From a bacterium (lineage in GTDB: Bacteria; Patescibacteriota; Minisyncoccia; UBA9983), in NCBI GenBank assembly GCA_023244795.1, contig JAHFLR010000027.1:2013-8742 (forward strand): a DNA stretch of 6,730 nucleotides, written 5' to 3'. Positions within the stretch are counted from its first letter, which is position 1. Each line of letters starts with the position of its first letter. Made by a program: the position numbers and the translations under genes. Below the pieces are notes generated by a model. The model was not told where the DNA came from. It was given only the letters and a program-made list of their open reading frames with translations, and made no database searches. Below, one piece after another: positions 6,201 to 6,730 of the stretch.

Positions 6201-6730
6201 CCGAAAGAGAGCCCCCAGTTATCAGATGTCAGCCTCAAGCTTTTAGAGGAGATGCAGACCACAAAAACGTTAGTAGAGATGGTTTTGGCGGCAAGATCCT
6301 CATGTAATATAAAAGTTAGACAGCCGTTGAGCCAGTTGGTCGTTAGTGGGGATTACTATACTGGTGAAGAGTACATGGTTCTGGTTAAAGACGAGACTAA
6401 TATAAAGAATATAAAAATTGTTGAGGACAAAAACATGCCAGTAGGCGATGATTGGTTTCACCTCACAGATAAATTTTATTTGAATATAAATTATGAGAAT
6501 CTTAGAGATGAAGGAAATGCTCGCGAGCTGATGCGGGGCATCCAAGAGTTGCGCAAAAAAATAGGCCTTACTCCGCAAGATAAGGTTATGCTCACGGTAG
6601 ATACCGACGATGCCGGAGAAAAAATTATCGATGCGTTTGCGCAAGACATTAAAAAAATCACCAAACTAAATTCCATAAACTTTGATGCCGTAGATGGTGG
6701 GGAGGAGGTAAAGGTAGACGGTTTGGTATT
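3258..6730 (+). CDS. ileS: Isoleucyl-tRNA synthetase, type 2, with an inserted histidine-phosphatase domain; 3' end outside window
   Basis: This class Ia enzyme charges tRNA-Ile with isoleucine and edits mischarged valine. The frame is open from the ATG at 3258 to the window end (1157 residues visible, no stop). The HIGH-type motif is HYGH at residues 41-44, followed by GWDCHGLPIE. The CP1 editing domain contains WTTTPWT (216-222) and DGTGVVHIAPAFGEDD (308-323), with the editing-site aspartate. Family landmarks RDWSISRQRFW and DTWFDSGSMPYAQ are present, and KMSKR is at 790-794. The helical anticodon-binding domain starts near LDKWIL (873-878). The HYGH pattern and overall style are of the eukaryote-like type 2 IleRS. 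Type 2 enzymes are usually near 1,050 residues; the excess is explained by a ~190-residue histidine-phosphatase domain at about 487-676, lying between CxxC motifs at C464/C467 and C700/C703. Two short repeats are also translated in frame (201-210 and 860-869). Only a short C-terminal piece is probably missing. The IleRS identity is secure. Confidence 0.97.
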   Translation, partial: MSEEDILKFWNDNKIFEKSLKKGDKDFVFYDGPPFATGLPHYGHILAGTIKDAIARYQTMKGFRVPRKWGWDCHGLPIENIAEKELGIKQKTDIEKLGIGKFNEFCRSKVSDYVDEWKKIIPRLGRWADMENPYKTMDLSYMESVWWVFKQLYDKGLVYEGYRSMHICTRCETTLSQQEVAEGYKDIKDLSATAKFELVDDPSTGSGQGPTYVLAWTTTPWTLIGNVALAVGKDIDYVKIKSGDVFYILAESRLEVIKEEKEIVEKFKGQELVGKKYKPLFDYYIGKDLENEENGWKIYAGDFVTTEDGTGVVHIAPAFGEDDLNLGKANNLPFIQHVGMDGRIKEEAKDFAGMSVKPQDDHQTTDIEVIKYLAGKNLLFAKEKYEHSYPHCWRCDTPLINYATSSWFVSVTKVKEKALELAKEINWSPAHIKEGRFGNWLEGARDWSISRQRFWASAMPIWRCEKCNALEVVGSLEEIKNKAVNSGNKYFIMRHGEAAQNVKNIISGDLEESKKYSLTDNGQKEVEASAKYLLDKKIDFIISSDFLRTKQTAEKVAEVIGLNKEKIIFDPRLREVKTGMDGKLSEHYHNFFSSMLEKFTKIPPGGENLNQLKQRVGELLYELESKYKEKNILIVSHEYPLWMICAAAFGLDNNAAIKLNQKSFIHTGEARQLDFVPLPHTPDYILDLHRPYVDEIKLSCPQCDGLMKRIPDVLDTWFDSGSMPYAQIHYPFENKEKFEATFPADFIGEGVDQTRAWFYYLHVIASSVKSSMAFKNVIVNGIVLAEDGKKMSKRLKNYPDPMDVVEKYGADSLRVYLLSSPAVRAESLSFSEKGVQESRRKVVSSLLNSLNFLKTYTGVATSYQLPTISPNILDKWILARLTQVAQKITERLDAYDLAGSSREFVDFFDDLSNWYVRRSRARFQHNEDENDFKNATDTLAKVILDSAIMLAPFAPFTAEAVYQELKDLLPGLKESVHLDEWPKESPQLSDVSLKLLEEMQTTKTLVEMVLAARSSCNIKVRQPLSQLVVSGDYYTGEEYMVLVKDETNIKNIKIVEDKNMPVGDDWFHLTDKFYLNINYENLRDEGNARELMRGIQELRKKIGLTPQDKVMLTVDTDDAGEKIIDAFAQDIKKITKLNSINFDAVDGGEEVKVDGLV
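3858..3887 (+). repeat. In-frame short repeat in ileS encoding DPSTGSGQGP
   Basis: The element CCCTTCGACAGGCTCAGGG (3860-3878), followed by CAAGG, is an imperfect inverted repeat with CCCT/AGGG ends. It encodes a Gly/Ser/Thr/Pro-rich stretch at residues 201-210, in a loop just before the editing-domain strand TYVLAWTTTPWT, where IleRS proteins normally have only a short turn. From memory, this sequence family (translated PSTGSGQ or PSTSSGQ) is dispersed in many Candidate Phyla Radiation genomes and some other bacteria. Copy number cannot be judged from this window. Confidence 0.65.
4716..5285 (+). other. Histidine-phosphatase (phosphoglycerate-mutase-like) domain inserted in IleRS
   Basis: This is a domain within ileS, residues about 487-676. 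It opens with the strand and catalytic motif YFIMRHGEA (R494, H495, G496, E497), where H495 would be the phospho-accepting histidine. SLTDNGQKEVEASAKYL is the family's 'LT..G..QA' helix. DFIISSDFLRTKQTAE supplies the second phosphate-binding arginine (R548). LREVKTGMDGK supplies the acidic residue (E575), and the second catalytic histidine is in ILIVSHEYP (H637). This order and spacing match the histidine-phosphatase superfamily (phosphoglycerate mutase, CobC, SixA branch 1). Length is normal for a compact member. All expected catalytic residues are present, so activity is plausible, probably on a phosphomonoester; the substrate is unknown. The domain starts after VGSLEEI and ends before DLHRPYVDEI, both ordinary IleRS sequence, and both junctions are in frame. 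The domain call is secure; the role is not known. Confidence 0.93.
5835..5864 (+). repeat. Degenerate heptanucleotide tandem repeat inside ileS
   Basis: Four consecutive 7-base units read GCTACCA, GCTATCA, GCTACCA and ACCATCA, followed by GC. Seven is not a multiple of three, so each unit is read in a different frame; together they encode ATSYQLPTIS (residues 860-869). This lies in the linker between the catalytic core and the anticodon-binding domain, just before the conserved LDKWIL. Similar heptamer tracts (translated SYQLS or AISYQ) are known in bacterial genomes, notably cyanobacteria. The tract is short and decayed. Confidence 0.6.

Noticed and set aside
1..6730. UGA recoded as glycine, as in some Candidate Phyla Radiation groups
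   Set aside because: No in-frame TGA occurs in the four genes, and glycine is encoded by ordinary GGN codons.

Overview
The window carries four genes, all on the + strand, and no RNA gene, insertion sequence or CRISPR array that I can see. In order they are: the 3' part of a gene for a degenerate, apparently two-domain ThyX-like protein (1-931), a complete argS for arginyl-tRNA synthetase (1015-2778), a small unrecognised gene (2851-3189), and a nearly complete ileS for isoleucyl-tRNA synthetase (3258 to the window edge). Non-coding DNA is limited to three short gaps of about 70-85 bases. Each gap holds a promoter candidate, and two of them also hold a strong hairpin terminator.

The main result is in ileS. 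A complete histidine-phosphatase (phosphoglycerate-mutase-like) domain of about 190 residues sits in frame inside the synthetase, between the editing domain and the KMSKR half of the catalytic core. It separates two CxxC motifs that are normally only a few dozen residues apart. Its RHGE motif, second arginine, acidic residue and second histidine are all present, so it looks catalytically competent. The reading frame is open through both junctions.

The likely source is a bacterium of the Candidate Phyla Radiation (Patescibacteria, Parcubacteria-like), probably from an environmental assembly. This is an inference. It rests on short palindromic repeats translated in frame inside housekeeping genes (SSAKASAGK in argS, DPSTGSGQGP in ileS), a type-2 IleRS with an HYGH motif, the ThyX-like double protein and very tight gene packing. 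The three visible stops are TAG, TAG and TAA, and no TGA occurs in frame in the four genes. UGA is therefore not a frequent sense codon here, although this does not prove the standard code.

The four genes do not form one evident operon. The ThyX-like gene ends at a strong terminator. argS starts 18 bases beyond its T-tract, from a promoter whose -35 element lies inside the terminator stem. The small gene has its own promoter, a textbook Shine-Dalgarno site and a terminator. ileS then starts from its own promoter. Both synthetase genes lack a Shine-Dalgarno site and have a -10 box only 6-8 bases before the ATG, which suggests leaderless mRNAs. The ThyX-like and small genes are also clearly richer in G+C than the two synthetase genes. 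The shared theme is translation (two class I synthetases), with possible nucleotide metabolism upstream. The function of the small gene is unknown.
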